DNA of 64,000 nucleotides from Chytriomyces cf. hyalinus JEL632 (lineage: Eukaryota; Chytridiomycota; Chytridiomycetes; Chytridiales; Chytriomycetaceae): the NCBI GenBank assembly GCA_025435555.1, contig JAIWWG010000012.1:124001-188000 (forward strand), read 5' to 3'. A program made the position numbers and the translations under genes. Of the stretch, positions 13,956-25,439 are shown one piece after another. The notes beneath the pieces were generated by a model that had not been told where the DNA came from, ran no database searches, and worked only from the letters and a program-made list of their open reading frames with translations. Numbering within the stretch: position 1 is the first letter of the stretch; each line of letters starts with the position of its first letter.

Positions 13956-14666
13956 TCAGTTTGATCTTCCCCCTTGACTAAAACCATTCCCACGATACCC
14001 ACCGCGATAACCACCCCTCTGATGAGAAAAGCGCGACTGAGGTGGCGGTGGAGGCTGTGACGCCAAAATGGCTTCAACCGAAAAGTCCACCTCATACCTC
14101 TCACACATGCGTCGAATCGCCTCAAACGGCACTCCATGCGTACCCCGCCGAAACAATTCCTCCGCATTCCTCTCACGCCACCACCACGTGTCCGGCTCCC
14201 TGACGACGATTTCGTATCCATTACGTAACGCGCATTCGACGTATGGACGTGCCTCCCAGCGGCACAGGTTCGTGTTGTCAATGATGATTGTGTCGGCAGC
14301 GTGGGAATTGAGGGCTGCGAAGGCGCGTGTTTGGTTCCATGCGTGGGCTTCGGAGATGCGGGAAATGTCGTGGCAGTATTCGAGCACGGAGGGATTGGTT
14401 GCGGAAGGAACGAGCCAAAAGTCGTCGGTGGAAAAGACGAGGGGAGGAGTGGTTGTGGGAGTAATGGGCATCGTGGTGGCTGTTGGAACTGATGACGTGG
14501 TCGTGGCTTCAGAGGCGGCAGGGGTGTTTTGAGTGGTGGTGGTGGTGGTGGTGGTATTTATGGTTGGCTGATCAACCGCAACCTCACGCAGGGACTGAAG
14601 GATCTGCTTCACGAGAGTGGACTTGCCGCTGCCCGAGCATCCGCGCATGACAATGAGTTGGGGCAT
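13956..14666 (-). CDS. P-loop kinase, N4BP2-like polynucleotide kinase type, with RGG-like tail
   Basis: Single exon, 236 residues. MPQLIVMRGCSGSGKSTLVK is a Walker A at the very N-terminus. TTPPLVFSTDDFWL and DTIIIDNTNLCRWEARPYVE match the core of the NEDD4-binding-protein-2-like (N4BP2L1) P-loop kinase family, which includes AAA_33 and polynucleotide-kinase-type enzymes. Between Walker A and the STDDF strand lies a low-complexity insert rich in Thr and Pro, caused by an (ACC)n-like run. The C-terminus is Arg/Gly/Tyr-rich (HQRGGYRGGYRGNG), an RGG-like tail that could bind RNA. It is convergent with the MFS gene (275 nt between stops). The substrate is unknown. Confidence 0.75.
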   Translation of the reverse strand: MPQLIVMRGCSGSGKSTLVKQILQSLREVAVDQPTINTTTTTTTTQNTPAASEATTTSSVPTATTMPITPTTTPPLVFSTDDFWLVPSATNPSVLEYCHDISRISEAHAWNQTRAFAALNSHAADTIIIDNTNLCRWEARPYVECALRNGYEIVVREPDTWWWRERNAEELFRRGTHGVPFEAIRRMCERYEVDFSVEAILASQPPPPPQSRFSHQRGGYRGGYRGNGFSQGGRSN

Positions 14667-14994
14667 TTGTTTGTGTTGAGGGAGGCAGTTGGCGTATTTT
14701 ATTTATGCAAGTTCGCAGCACCACCACCTGAACGGCGGGTATGAACAGGGCCAAGCCATTGCCGCAAGCACAGATGCTGCACGAGACGCAATGACTCACA
14801 TCGAGGAGGGTGCGGTCAATGCCTACGGAACGGAATGCGGTGGAATGCGAAGGAAGATGGTCTCAGCCATGCCCGGGCCTTTTGTTGTTGGTCTTGCGTG
14901 TTCAAGGGGGAAATCGACTTATCCACGATTTCACATTTTAACTTATCCAGAAACAGACATTGCAAATCCAATGCAAATCAAGAACCATCTAACA
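14667..14994. other. Intergenic region between divergent genes
   Basis: About 328 nt separate the divergent starts at 14666 (minus) and 14995 (plus). The plus frame stays open here, so the downstream protein could start further upstream. No distinct regulatory site was recognised. Confidence 0.3.
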
Positions 14995-15984
14995 ATGACC
15001 TCCATCTCAAGCACAATGAACCCGTCTCCCTCAGAGTTTCTCATCCACCGTCCCGCGGCACCCGCACCACCGTGTCTGTGTCGGAACGGCCTCCTACCCA
15101 CCGACCCGCAGCCACGCCTGCACCCAGAACCGGAGGAGCCGGACATGCTCAGCCACCTACTAGCTATGCCCCAGCCACGCCGCCGTGTCTCTATTGCTCT
15201 GCTTGTAGATGACGGTGTTGGTCCGTGCGAGGATTCTCTTCCCTTCTTTGTGACTGACTGTGACGTGGAATCTCTTCCAACCGATGCTTCGCAATCTCCT
15301 CCGCCGCCCCCCTTTGACGACGAAGACTCTGACACAACATGTTCATTGTTTTTCCATACATTGACCAAAATCGGGTATCCGTCTGAGCCTGTCCATTCAC
15401 TGCTGAGCCGCCCGTGGGACCACCAACCGTATGAACTGGAGATGGGCGGATACCGTTTCCCCCCATTCCCAGTCTACAAGCAGTCAGTCACTTCTCCAAT
15501 GTCTCGCAGCTTGACACCGACAGGCCTGGAAACGCGTCGTCAAAGCGAAGGAGACATGTTCCACCATGATGACCATGACCTCTTTAACAGAGGTATCCTC
15601 GAGGACCGCATATCACCCAGCTCCCCTGAAACTACCATGCTGCACGCGCCTTCTCTTTCTCTAAATAAGCCTGTCATGAATTTGTCCAAGCAAGGTGGTC
15701 CGAACCCAGCATTGTCCGAAAATCCAAACGAATGTCTTCACCGCGGGTGTCACGGACTCTGTCTTCGTCCACGCCCTCACAGCCAATCAGGCCCGGTAAA
15801 TACCCCTGAAGCATTGTTGATGCTGCTACTGCCTCTGTCTGCGGAAGCCGACTCTGGAAGCAAGGAGAGCAAGTTTTCTCATGCAGCCGTCACGCAATCT
15901 GTACATTGTAACATTGTGGCACCAAAGCCAATTGTCCCTGTAAACTCATCCTTGTCTCAACTTTTGGCAAAGTACTCTGTTTAA
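14995..15984 (+). CDS. Hypothetical proline/serine-rich protein
   Basis: Open frame of 329 residues from the ATG at 14995 (MTSISSTMNPSPSEF). It is low in complexity and rich in Pro, Ser and Asp/Glu, with no signal peptide or membrane segment. The only distinctive parts are an acidic patch (PPPPPFDDEDSDTTCSLF) and a C-terminal Cys/His-containing segment (NECLHRGCHGLCLRPRPH) that might bind a metal. The end KLLAKYSV-like stretch is followed by an AT-rich 3' region. No family was recognised. The reading frame and its even length make it a plausible regulatory protein, but spurious coding cannot be excluded. Confidence 0.5.
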   Translation: MTSISSTMNPSPSEFLIHRPAAPAPPCLCRNGLLPTDPQPRLHPEPEEPDMLSHLLAMPQPRRRVSIALLVDDGVGPCEDSLPFFVTDCDVESLPTDASQSPPPPPFDDEDSDTTCSLFFHTLTKIGYPSEPVHSLLSRPWDHQPYELEMGGYRFPPFPVYKQSVTSPMSRSLTPTGLETRRQSEGDMFHHDDHDLFNRGILEDRISPSSPETTMLHAPSLSLNKPVMNLSKQGGPNPALSENPNECLHRGCHGLCLRPRPHSQSGPVNTPEALLMLLLPLSAEADSGSKESKFSHAAVTQSVHCNIVAPKPIVPVNSSLSQLLAKYSV

Positions 15985-16482
15985 AAAAAATGATTTATTT
16001 TTCCATGTAAAATCTCAGCACCTCCTTCCCCTGTCGACATATTATTTTTTATATTCCACAATTGACATTATTCGTAAGTTTGTTCAAAGTAAGGTATATT
16101 GCTCGTTATTATTTGTTTATTATTTAAACCTATTTTCGAAACCATATTTCCAAGTTTTTTTTTATTGAACCATGTCAAGACATGAACAAAGAGCATGTGC
16201 GATTTGGATGCCTAGTTTAGTTTGAGTTATCTGGGTGCCCCTTTTGTGACCCTGCGATAATGGCACGGGCTGGTCGAAGGGGCTGCGAGAAGCCTCTCCC
16301 AGTTTCTTTAAACCGGCTGAGTTGGACTGAAGGGGCATCCAACAAACAGAAAGAACGCGCTCCGATTGCACCCCATCTTCAGATCGCTGTCGCCGTGTAA
16401 AAGTGCAATAAATATTTACAGTAAAAAAACTGTGAATCGATTCACCAGCAAAACGAAAAAACCACACACACACATTCCTGAA
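15985..16482. other. AT-rich intergenic region with a GTAAATA-type site
   Basis: Strongly AT-rich around 15985-16165, then less so. A TATTTAC motif (reverse of GTAAATA, forkhead-like core) sits at 16407-16419, about 65 nt before the ATG of the next gene. No gene was seen. Confidence 0.4.
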
Positions 16483-17219
16483 ATGTTCTTCAGATCCGTA
16501 ACCACATCCAGAGTCCTTCTCTCCCTCCACACCCAACAACAACAACATCTCCCTCGAACATACGCACGAATCTCAGCAACCGCACTCCAACACTCACGAT
16601 TCGCTAGCTCCGCTCCACCACCACCGCCAGGATTCAACCCCAAAACTGCCGCCGCCGCACACAAAATCTTTGCCACAATCCAATCAGACCCACAACTTAC
16701 GGCTTTATGCACGCAGCTGTCGATAAAGCTGAGCGAGCGGGGGATTATTGACATCAAGAACCCGACAAAGCAACCGTCCATGAAGGATTTGCTTAAGATA
16801 GCGACGGACAGGTGAGAAACATTGGGTGCTCGTTATGCATCTTTTTGAATTCATTCTAACAGTCCCCCCCCTTTTTTTTTTTTTTAACTACTGATCTTGC
16901 CCATTCGTTCTGGTACGCATCTAGGGAGATCACGGGATTATTGACTGAAGTCATGAAAAAACTAAAGGCAACAGGAGTTCTTGAAGATGAAGCGGTGAAA
17001 TCGTCGATGGGAGGTGCCGGGGCATCAGGAGGATTGGGATTCATGGGTGCTTTGTTTGGAGGCAGCAACAGTAACAGCAGTGGCGCCCAGTCAACAACTC
17101 CCACTGGAAACGCGAAAAAGAATGAGATTGAGGATGCAGAGTTTGTGGATGTGGATGCGAAGCCAAACACGAAAAATGATGGCATCGCTTCGAAACTGAA
17201 GGGCATTTTTAAAAAGTAG
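16483..17219 (+). CDS. Probable mitochondrial protein, unknown function
   Basis: Two exons, 16483-16811 and 16925-17219, join in phase across a 113-nt intron with an AG after CATCTAG. The N-terminus (MFFRSVTTSRVLLSLHTQQQ) is rich in Arg/Ser/Gln and lacks acidic residues, as in a mitochondrial presequence. A Pro-rich linker is followed by a helical segment (KIFATIQSDPQLTALCTQLS ... EITGLLTEVMKKLKATGVLE). A Gly/Ala/Ser-rich stretch (GASGGLGFMGALFGGSNSN) and a basic end (SKLKGIFKK) follow. The ATG at 16483 was chosen because the presequence begins there. No family was recognised. Confidence 0.65.
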
Positions 17220-17308
17220 TTTTTCCGAAATACAATCACTATGCACATCACACACAAAAAAGGTTGTGATATGGGGAAACACGCACTTTTGTCTAATACA
17301 TTTTTTAT

Positions 17309-20300
17309 TTAACAGGCTCGAGGGTCCGACTGATTCGTTGCAGAATAATATCCACACGGGAAATCCAAATACGTTGCACCGTTATAACAGTAAAAATCTG
17401 TGGGCACGTTTTCCAAGTTTGGATTCAGCGCGTTCCAAGGTAACCGCACTTTGGCCATGCCCAGAACGGCAGTGGACAAAATCGCGATTCCAGTCCCAAC
17501 ATCGAATCCGGAGGCCATGACGAATGCAAAATTGTGGTACCAGTTCTTGAAGTAGCGGAAAAGGATTACTTGGAACAGGAATGAGATGAAGAGGGGGACT
17601 ACCACGTTGTTTTGGTATCCTCCGACTGAAAAAAATGTTGGATGGTCGTCAGCAACAACATACAAAACTGCATACAACAAAACACTCTCACCTCCTGCAT
17701 ATGCAAAAATGACCGGGACTGGTTTTTGATGCGAGAAAAAAAATTGGAGTCTCAGGTCTGGTATCTCAAAAAATAAAAAAAAAATAAAAAAAGTTCTTAC
17801 AATTGACAAACTGCCAGTACGATGACTTGTAAATATACCGATTACACAACCACGGTCCAAACGGGCACAAGAATCCAACCAAAAAACACCACAACAACCC
17901 TTCATAAATGGATCCAACTCCAAAAAACCTCACTGGCCCAATGGCACCCCAAATCGCACCATCACTGTAAAAACTCTGGTATGCAATGTACTGCCAGCTT
18001 CCATGGTGCGCGTCCAATAAATCTCCAGAGTAAAACATCATCCACCATGTGACACCCGTCGCTACAACTGCATTGATAAAGGTGCCCAAAAATTGGGCAC
18101 TGATGACAGCTACTGGTGGAACGTGGAGGTAGTGGCCTAGCTTTAGTCCCATGACCAATGTCAGGCCTTGGTTCAGATTGTTGAGTGCAAGAGATTTGAA
18201 GGCCATCACTGCAACCGTGTGACCCGGAATAATGGAACCCATGAGAAACTCGGCCAACACACTGATACCAATGGTGATCCCGGAAATCTAAAAAAAGAGA
18301 TTTCTTGAGTACGCGGCGTTGGATATGTAAAAACCGAACAGGATAATATTACCCCAGCAATAATCCCAACAGGCACAATTAAAAGACTCGTGAGCGCAAC
18401 ATTCAACAAAACACCCCACCACGGAATCTCAAACGGTGTAAACAATGACACAATAAACGTGAGACCAATCATCCCCGCCGCAAACACTAAAAACATCCAA
18501 TCAGGTGGATCCCAATACGCTGACATGATTCGATTATGCACATCATGCGCATCTGTTGCATCTGCAACTTGTTTGATGGCGCTTTTCAGTTGTCGCCAGA
18601 CGGCGCTTCCGTACCACAAAAACACGTGGCTCAGAACGGATGAAATTGTTAAAAAGGATGCACCGTATTGTACGGCAAAGTAAGATGTAATGTGGAGAGG
18701 CTGGACATCGTCGTACGCAGTTGCGTTAAGGTTATAGTTTCGAGTCTTGTCGTAAAAAAATGTGGGATCGACTTTGGAGCCAAGTCGATGTGTTGTCGAG
18801 TTTGCGTTTCCAGCGTATAAATGCAATGAATTGAGAGTTGGATTTAAATTGTCGAGCGACATGAGCTGGCTGAGGCCCCAGTCTGTGTCGAAATTGGAAA
18901 TATTTCAAACATTAGTAAAAACATTCGGTTGACAATTCCATGAAAAAGTACACATACGATCGTTTGTAAATAGTAGCACCACTGCAACCCATGCAACAAT
19001 GACGTTTCCAACTCTGGAACATAAGAGCGCCCAAAAGGGTGTTGTGACAGGTGAACTACTTTGGACATAATACCAATCCAGAGTCAGCCCAAACAGTCCA
19101 ACACCATTCGTGGTACTAGCAATCGCATTGTAAGTGCCCATCATCCCTGCTTGAAGGCCAGCAAAACTAGCCTGAGAGCACACGGAAATGGTTTGCAGCC
19201 CAGGAAGCAACAACTCCGGTATATGCGTGTACACAAACATTCCCAGGAATGAGTACCAGAAAGCCAGCTTTTTGGAAACACTGTATTCCCGCTCGTGTCT
19301 AAATGGCACGGCTGTTGCCAGCGCAGTTTCGACGACGGTGATGGCGTTTGGATCTACCGGTTCGGCAATGCTGCGCCGGATTAAAATCGATTCACTTTGA
19401 CGGTAATCAAGGGTGTCATTGACCGAGGCAGTGTCTTGGACAGAAGTTTTTTTTCCGCTGACTGGCGTGCTGCGACAGTTGAGTTCGATGCTTTGGGTAG
19501 CAGTGCCCTCCGATATGCTGGTTGGTCGGCTCTTCATCGTTACAGATTCCTCTGAATTCGAGGTGGGCGTGTTGTGAAAACTAATGAAAATGGCCATGAT
19601 GGACACGTTGCTCGGCCAAATCATGGACGGTGGTTTCACCAGAAACCGGCGACACAGACCGGCGAACCCGAAACCAGTGAATTGGGTTACAATGACAAAG
19701 GAAAGCGCTGCAAGGAACGTAATGTTCGTGTTTCCCTAATTGTGATTGGTCCAGAAATTGATTTACAAAAAAATTCAGTGGGGGGAGCGGGAAATGCGAG
19801 CAAGGGGCAACCAGCCTCTCAACTCACCATCAGCGTCGGCATTGCCTGCGAGACCACGTTCTCCATGCCGTACGGAACACTGCACGAATGCGTGATGATG
19901 ACTGCGAATCGGCGGTGTAAACAGCGTCAGAAATCTGAATGCGCCTCGAAAAAACACGTGTACTCAACAGATCAGGACATGCTCCTTGACTGAAAATGGT
20001 CCTGGATTCCAGAACGGATGCGGCGGCAGGAGTCTATGCGCAAGCACTCCCATTGGATACGACGCAACGACGGCAAACGTGGCGCCTGTCAAGTTTTTGA
20101 CGGTTCAGTTTCAAAACCAAACCAACACATTCAGTGGTGGGGGTTTCTGGGAACCAACCACTTGTGGCCATGCTTGCATTAGTGCGGAACGCCCATACGG
20201 ACATTGCAACGGTCAGCCCAAGCGCAAACAGCGAGCCAATAAGGATGGCTCTGAAGCTGTGATAACAACAAGGTCAGCGATCTCTCAACCCCAAGAGCAA

Positions 20301-20414
20301 GCATCACATCTTCGCATACGTGAACGCGGGAGTGTCCGGGTCGTCGCTCTTGGGCACGAGGTACGCAATGGAGGAGGACACGGCGTCGCCAGCCTCAGCC
20401 TCAGCCTCAGCCAT
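17309..20414 (-). CDS. Oligopeptide transporter, OPT family
   Basis: Nine exons were fitted on the minus strand: 20414-20308, 20256-20162, 20085-19969, 19901-19828, 19735-18958, 18882-18353, 18287-17801, 17757-17692 and 17625-17309. They total 2571 nt, or 856 residues. OPT hallmarks are the NPGPFSVKEHVL motif near TM3, SMIWPSNVSIMAIF, and many hydrophobic segments. The family imports small peptides or metal chelates with protons across the plasma or vacuolar membrane. A long polar loop (about 100 residues, Ser/Thr-rich) is inserted after TM5-TM6, which is longer than usual. The N-terminus begins with an Ala-Glu repeat (AEAEAEAG). The start codon lies only 83 nt from that of GNL1 on the other strand, so the two probably share a promoter. 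Confidence 0.88.
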
Positions 20415-20497
20415 CTTTCTTCTATATTTGGTGTTGGTAAATACAAAAACAATTTTACGTTTTTGAACATCCTGGCGGCGTCATCAAATCACCAAAA
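20415..20497. promoter_or_regulatory. Short divergent promoter, OPT / GNL1
   Basis: Only 83 nt lie between two divergent start codons. It contains GTAAATA at 20437-20443, the same core seen upstream of three other genes in this window. That it is a promoter follows from position; the motif's role is inferred. Confidence 0.5.
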
Positions 20498-23052
20498 ATG
20501 CCCCTTCCCTTCAGCGCAAAGAAAAAGAAGGCGCAGCTTGCCGCGAAGCGGAATCGTCTTCGCGAGGACGGAGCGTATCTCCAGAACACGGAGCATTCAA
20601 CGGCAGACGATGAGGTCCCAGATCAAGCTCCGAGCGAAACCACCCGTGACCGTGTCTCGGTTCCGACGCTCGACGCACGCCAATCTCAATCAGCCGCCTT
20701 GTCAAATGCCCACAGGTTTAGTATCTCTTTCCTATAAACCCGACGATTCTCTCATACTCTTTCTCTTTCCTTCGGAAAAAAAAAAAAACAGACTCGTGTC
20801 TGTCTTTGCAAAACTATCGAAAGCAGAAATGCATGAACGAAAACTGCGTGCTCAACAACCGTTGCAGCGCGTCCCTCAATCCGCGCTTGAAATCGGCTTC
20901 GAAACGCTGTACCCAGACCCTTCAAAAGTCATCACGTTCCCACGCAGACCGCCCTGGTTTAAAGGAGAATCAAAAGAACGAGTCGAATCTCGGGAAAAGA
21001 TTATTTTCGAGCAATGGCTGCAATCGGTTTATTCGGCTTGGAATGCGCAGGATTTGAGCTATTTCGAACACAACTTGGAAGTGTGGCGGCAGCTGTGGCG
21101 CGTTGTGGAGATTTCGTACGATCCCTTTTTTCGATCAACATATTTGATACGCAATCAAATGGCGCTGATAACCTGCTTCTTTTTTTCGGACGCACAAATT
21201 AGCGATATTGTCCTCTTTGTCGTTGATGCCAGGCATCCAGTGCTGCATTTCCCACCAACGCTGTTTGACTACGTCGTCACAAGGATGAAGAAAAAGCTTG
21301 TTCTCGTCTTCAACAAGGTTTATTCTTTTTTTCTACTGCTGGATGAAATCTCACAAAAAAAAAAAAAAATGGGGTCACACAAAAGATTGACCTTATCGAC
21401 GCACCCACACTTCAAGCGTGGACCCGCTACTTTGAATCCCGATACCCAGGCCTTCACACTGCAAGTTTCAGCATCTACCCACCAGAAGCGCATCTTCAAC
21501 AACCTCCTCCTTCCACCTCCACTCCGGATACCCAAGCCTCCGACATCCAACCATTCACTCGCGCGAAACTCAGTAAACGCGTTGCACGGTACATTCGAGC
21601 AGTCGGTGTGTCCACTGTATTAAAAGCATGTCGAGACGTGGAACTGTTTGACTCAAAAGGAGTTGCTGTCGATTGGGAAGCAATGATTCATGCTGAAGAA
21701 GAAGTAAAAGCGCGTCGTGAATTGGAAGCGATGCAGAAACGCATGTTGAGTGGGGAGAATGATCATGTCGAAATCTTTGGGAATGAAGGTGTTGGGAGGG
21801 AAGGAAAAGGTGGGCGGAGGGAAAGGCTTCGAAGGGAGCGCGAGCAGATGCTTAGCAGCGTTGAAAAAAATGGTGCCGATAATGCGGCACTTTCAGAAGC
21901 AAGTGATTCCGAAGATGATGCGCCAGGTAATTTAGGTCAACCCCCTCCCAGACGGGACTATCACGCTAACTCTTTGCCGAACATTGAAAAATTAGTGGAA
22001 AAACCGTCGCATGATGAAGACAACGATCGCGATCCTCGAACAGACATGATTACCATTGGATTGATTGGCCATCCGTAAGACTGATTTTAGACACCAAATG
22101 CGTGCAACTAACAAAGGAAAACAATTCTCTTTTATCACAGAAACGTTGGAAAATCATCGCTCATCAACGGAATCGTCGGACGAAAAGTCGTGTCAACTTC
22201 AAGCACACCGGGCCACACTAAACATTTTCAAACAATCCATTTGAACAAGACTGTTCGACTGTGCGACTGTCCTGGATTAGTTTTTCCTGCAGTTTTGGAA
22301 AAACCAGTGCAGGTAATTATAATGGCACATGCATGTTTTTGGAATATGTTACTGAAAGATGACATCATTTGCGTTAGATCTTATCGGGCATGTACAAGAT
22401 TGCGCAAGTCCAAGAACCTTACTCGGCCGTGCAATATCTTGCAGAACGTATCCCTGTTGAAAAGGTTCTTCACCTTGAGCCTCCACTCGTGAGCACGGGT
22501 GTTGAAGATGCCGTCTCTGGGTCGACTCAATTTAAAGCGGAGCATTATCGGGAAGCGCTTCAGAATTATAAATGGAGTGCGTGGGATATTTGTGAAGGTT
22601 GGTTTTGACGCTCTGCTTTTGGAAGTTTTTTCATGATATTCCTGATTATTTTTATTTCAGCTTTTGCAATTCAACGTGGCTTCTTGACCCCAAAAGTTTC
22701 TCGACCCGATGTATACCGTGCAGCAAATCTTCTTTTACGGATGGCAAATGATGGTCGATTGTTGCTAGGGTTCAAACCACCTGGTTATTTTGCTGAACGA
22801 CGTGCAATCGAAACGCAGCAGATGGATCGACCGAATGAAGAAAATGCGGGGTCTTTAGAAGGTGAATCTGAGAATCGGAATCTGAAGAAGATGGGACGCG
22901 GTGGCAAGAAGCAGCAGCAGCAGCAACGCAGGATGAAAGAGGTCGAAACGGATGACAGCGATGAAGAGGAGGCTGCATCGTCGACTCCCGATCACCCCAG
23001 ACGGGACCAAGGAAGGAACGCATTCGCGCTACTGTCCCTTGATGATGACTGA
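20498..23052 (+). CDS. GNL1: GNL1-like circularly permuted GTPase
   Basis: Seven exons (20498-20715, 20792-21115, 21203-21317, 21386-22074, 22141-22312, 22378-22597, 22661-23052) give 709 residues. The G motifs are permuted, as in the YlqF/YawG class: G4 (LVLVFNKIDL) comes first, then G1 (GLIGHPNVGKSSLING), G2/G3 (STSSTPGHTKHFQ, RLCDCPGLVFP). The segment SDIVLFVVDARHPVLHFPP and the C-terminal WSAWDICE ... GFLTPKVSRPDVYRAANLLL match human GNL1 (HSR1) rather than LSG1 or NOG2. A basic N-terminus (SAKKKKAQLAAKR) suits nuclear or nucleolar targeting, and an acidic, Gln-rich tail ends the protein. It probably acts in ribosome biogenesis or a related GTP-dependent step. The linker between G4 and G1 is long and charged. 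Confidence 0.9.
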
Positions 23053-23212
23053 TCACAACAACGCATCAAAAACGATGAATGAAGATATAAAATCATTGAA
23101 GAAATCGTTTGCTTTTGTTTCGTCCCTCGTTACGCTAAAAATTTCATTTACAGTTCGGGAAGTGGTGATCCAAGTGTGTCCCACCGATTCCACCAGAAAC
23201 CAAAACGACGCA

Positions 23213-24304
23213 ATGTCCTCCCTCAACACCACGGCCAGCACTCCGCCGCCGCTGCATCCGTCAGATCCAAGTGGGAACACTACGGCAGTGATTGCCGGGG
23301 TCGGGATCTCAGTCGCAGGCATTGCGATTGGCTGTTTCCTGGTGTACCGATTCTTGCGAAGCAACAAGAACCGGTTTGCCCATGCTGCTGGAGGAGACAT
23401 TGAGAGCACCGGGGGCGGATCGAATGCAAGTTCACTCGATAGGCCGCCGAAACTTGTTGAGTCGAAGCACACTCAAGACACTGCTGCTGTTTCTGCACGT
23501 ATACCATCACCATCATCAGATTTCTCGTTGGGAGCATCTTTGGATATTCGGTTGGAGGACTTTGTGGTGGAACCCCCCTCTGCGGTGCCGGTTAGAGGGT
23601 CTATGGAAAGCTGCTCCAACGTCGCGCGGCGATCTACCGAATCTCTGGAAATCCAAACATTGCAATCGACAAGTGGAACTGCCACACTGGAAACGATTCC
23701 AAAGAAACCCTCCATCTCTTTAAACAATGCTCCATCAAAGGTGGTCGCATCCCGGCTGCCGCTTGAAACGATCCCACCTCCGAAATCCATGGCACCAGTT
23801 TCAGGAAAACGACTCAGTCTGATTCTATTACCCGAAAACTTTCAATCATCCGCACCGGCATCCCGCAACAACCAACAGCACGCAGTGCATGACGGCGCAC
23901 ATCAGGAAAAGAAAAGGCTGGACCTTTCTTTTCTCGCAAAGGCCACAGAGCGGCGCACAACCACACATCCGAATATGGACACTGTTGACCAGTCTGCATC
24001 TCATTCGAGTCTTGGTGGCAGTAGTAGATTCGTTGAAGTTACACCGGCTGTATCTTCACGAACCAGTTCACTGTCGTTGAACCTGGAACATCATTCATTG
24101 CCATCACCGAAACTAATGCAATTGATATCACCATCTGATGACCGGCGGAGGAGCGATATGGCAAAACGGAAAAGGGTTGCCGTGCAGCGTTTGAAGGGTG
24201 TGGAAGTGCCGGACGCTGTTCGGGTCAAATCCTCGCTGCGGCAGGTTGTTTGTTGTGATGATGAGGAAGACGAGAGCAGTGACGGAGAAGCAGCGGCTGA
24301 ATGA
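23213..24304 (+). CDS. Single-pass membrane protein, unknown function
   Basis: Single exon, 363 residues. A short Ser/Thr/Pro-rich N-terminus, likely outside the cell and O-glycosylated, precedes one strong transmembrane helix (AVIAGVGISVAGIAIGCFLV) and a basic stop-transfer segment (YRFLRSNKNR). The rest is a long Ser-rich cytoplasmic tail with repeated short motifs (SLSLN, RRSTES). This resembles fungal wall-stress or mucin-like sensors only in layout. The ATG at 23213 is used, although the same frame is open further upstream. It ends in an acidic patch (DDEEDESSDG). No family was recognised. Confidence 0.6.
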   Translation: MSSLNTTASTPPPLHPSDPSGNTTAVIAGVGISVAGIAIGCFLVYRFLRSNKNRFAHAAGGDIESTGGGSNASSLDRPPKLVESKHTQDTAAVSARIPSPSSDFSLGASLDIRLEDFVVEPPSAVPVRGSMESCSNVARRSTESLEIQTLQSTSGTATLETIPKKPSISLNNAPSKVVASRLPLETIPPPKSMAPVSGKRLSLILLPENFQSSAPASRNNQQHAVHDGAHQEKKRLDLSFLAKATERRTTTHPNMDTVDQSASHSSLGGSSRFVEVTPAVSSRTSSLSLNLEHHSLPSPKLMQLISPSDDRRRSDMAKRKRVAVQRLKGVEVPDAVRVKSSLRQVVCCDDEEDESSDGEAAAE

Positions 24305-24395
24305 ACGGAGTCAACAAGGGGCGTACTTGTTTCTTTTAACGTATCTTATTTAGTAATGCTGGGTTTAATAAAGCGGGAAATATACACTCACATAA

Positions 24396-25398
24396 ATGGA
24401 CTCGGACTATGAACAGAGCGGCAAGGATGTGCGTATCGCGTCCCTGTGGGATGGAATGGGCAGCATCGTGAAACGAACATACAAGCACCGAAGCTCTGGC
24501 GACTCCATCTCAGTCATGGTCAAAACCATTGCTCCAAAGAAACCTGCCTCCCGCCCCACAGAGTCATTCCAACGCAAAATCATCTCATACCAAGTCGAGC
24601 GATATTTTTACTCCATCATGAATCAACTGGTGCCGCTGCCTGTGGAACCATGCATGTTTCGATTGGCTCGTCTTTACGCAAGCGCACCAACAGTTTTGTT
24701 TATGGAGGATCTCTCAGTCGTATATCCAGATTCCATGAGCGGTCTTGTTACGGAAGTGGAAGCAAAAGCTGCTTTAAAATGGTTTGCAAACTTGCACGGC
24801 TACTTCATGGGCAGCAGCAGCAGTCAATCACACCCACAACGGTCCATGACTGAGACGACATCCACGGAAGAAGGCGTATGGGATCAAGGCTCATACTGGT
24901 ACCCTCGCAACTCGCTCTTCTGAATTCTCGAGGCTGGACAAGGACTGGCAACAGCTTGGCCGGCGCGTGGATGAATTGCTTGCATCGATTCCTGTGGAAC
25001 TGACAACATTAATCCACGGTGACGCTAAAACGGAAAACTGTCTACTCAACCATGCGTTATTGGATTCAGACGGGCTTCCTGCGATTGCATTCTATGATTT
25101 TCAGTATGTCGGGTACGGAAGTGGGATGAAGGATGTGGTTTATTTCCTCGCGACGAGTATTGACTGGCTGGATGAGAAGGCTGAGACAGAGCTGTTGGAC
25201 TGGTACTTTACCTGCCTCATTCGCGTTCTGAAACAAAAGGGGTCCGTTTGGAAAACGTTTACAAAGGAAGTCATGATGGATCAGTTTGAGCTATGCATGG
25301 TCGACTGGCTTAGATTCATGAAGGGGTGGGGGTTATGGGGTAATGCCTCGTATGTGCAAAGAAGAGTTTCCAAGATACGCAAAAGCCGTGGGTGGTGA
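24396..25398 (+). CDS. CHK/EcKinase-like small-molecule kinase, apparent frameshift
   Basis: Two open frames read as one protein of the aminoglycoside-phosphotransferase-like superfamily (CHK, EcKinase or DUF1679 group). The first, from 24396, includes TVLFMEDL and LKWFANLHGYF, typical of the N-lobe and hinge. The second has LIHGDAKTENCLLN (catalytic loop, HGD.K.EN) and IAFYDFQYVGYGSGMKDVVY (metal-binding D and the following helix). At the junction the sequence reads GSYWY in one frame and LATRSSEFSRLDKDW in the next, an arrangement that keeps a conserved-looking GSYWYLATR stretch if one of three C's near 24902-24904 is extra. An alternative in-frame join is a 67-nt intron, 24876-24942, which would remove that stretch. 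It is probably either a young pseudogene or an assembly error. Confidence 0.7.
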
Positions 25399-25413
25399 GC
25401 AAGTATGCGCATG

Positions 25414-25439
25414 TTTTTTTTTTTTTTTTTTTTTTTTTT
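25414..25439 (+). repeat. Poly(T) run of 26
   Basis: An uninterrupted T run 15 nt after the stop of the kinase-like gene. It could be an A-rich 3' end on the opposite strand or a retro-insertion tail; no target duplication was seen. Confidence 0.8.
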
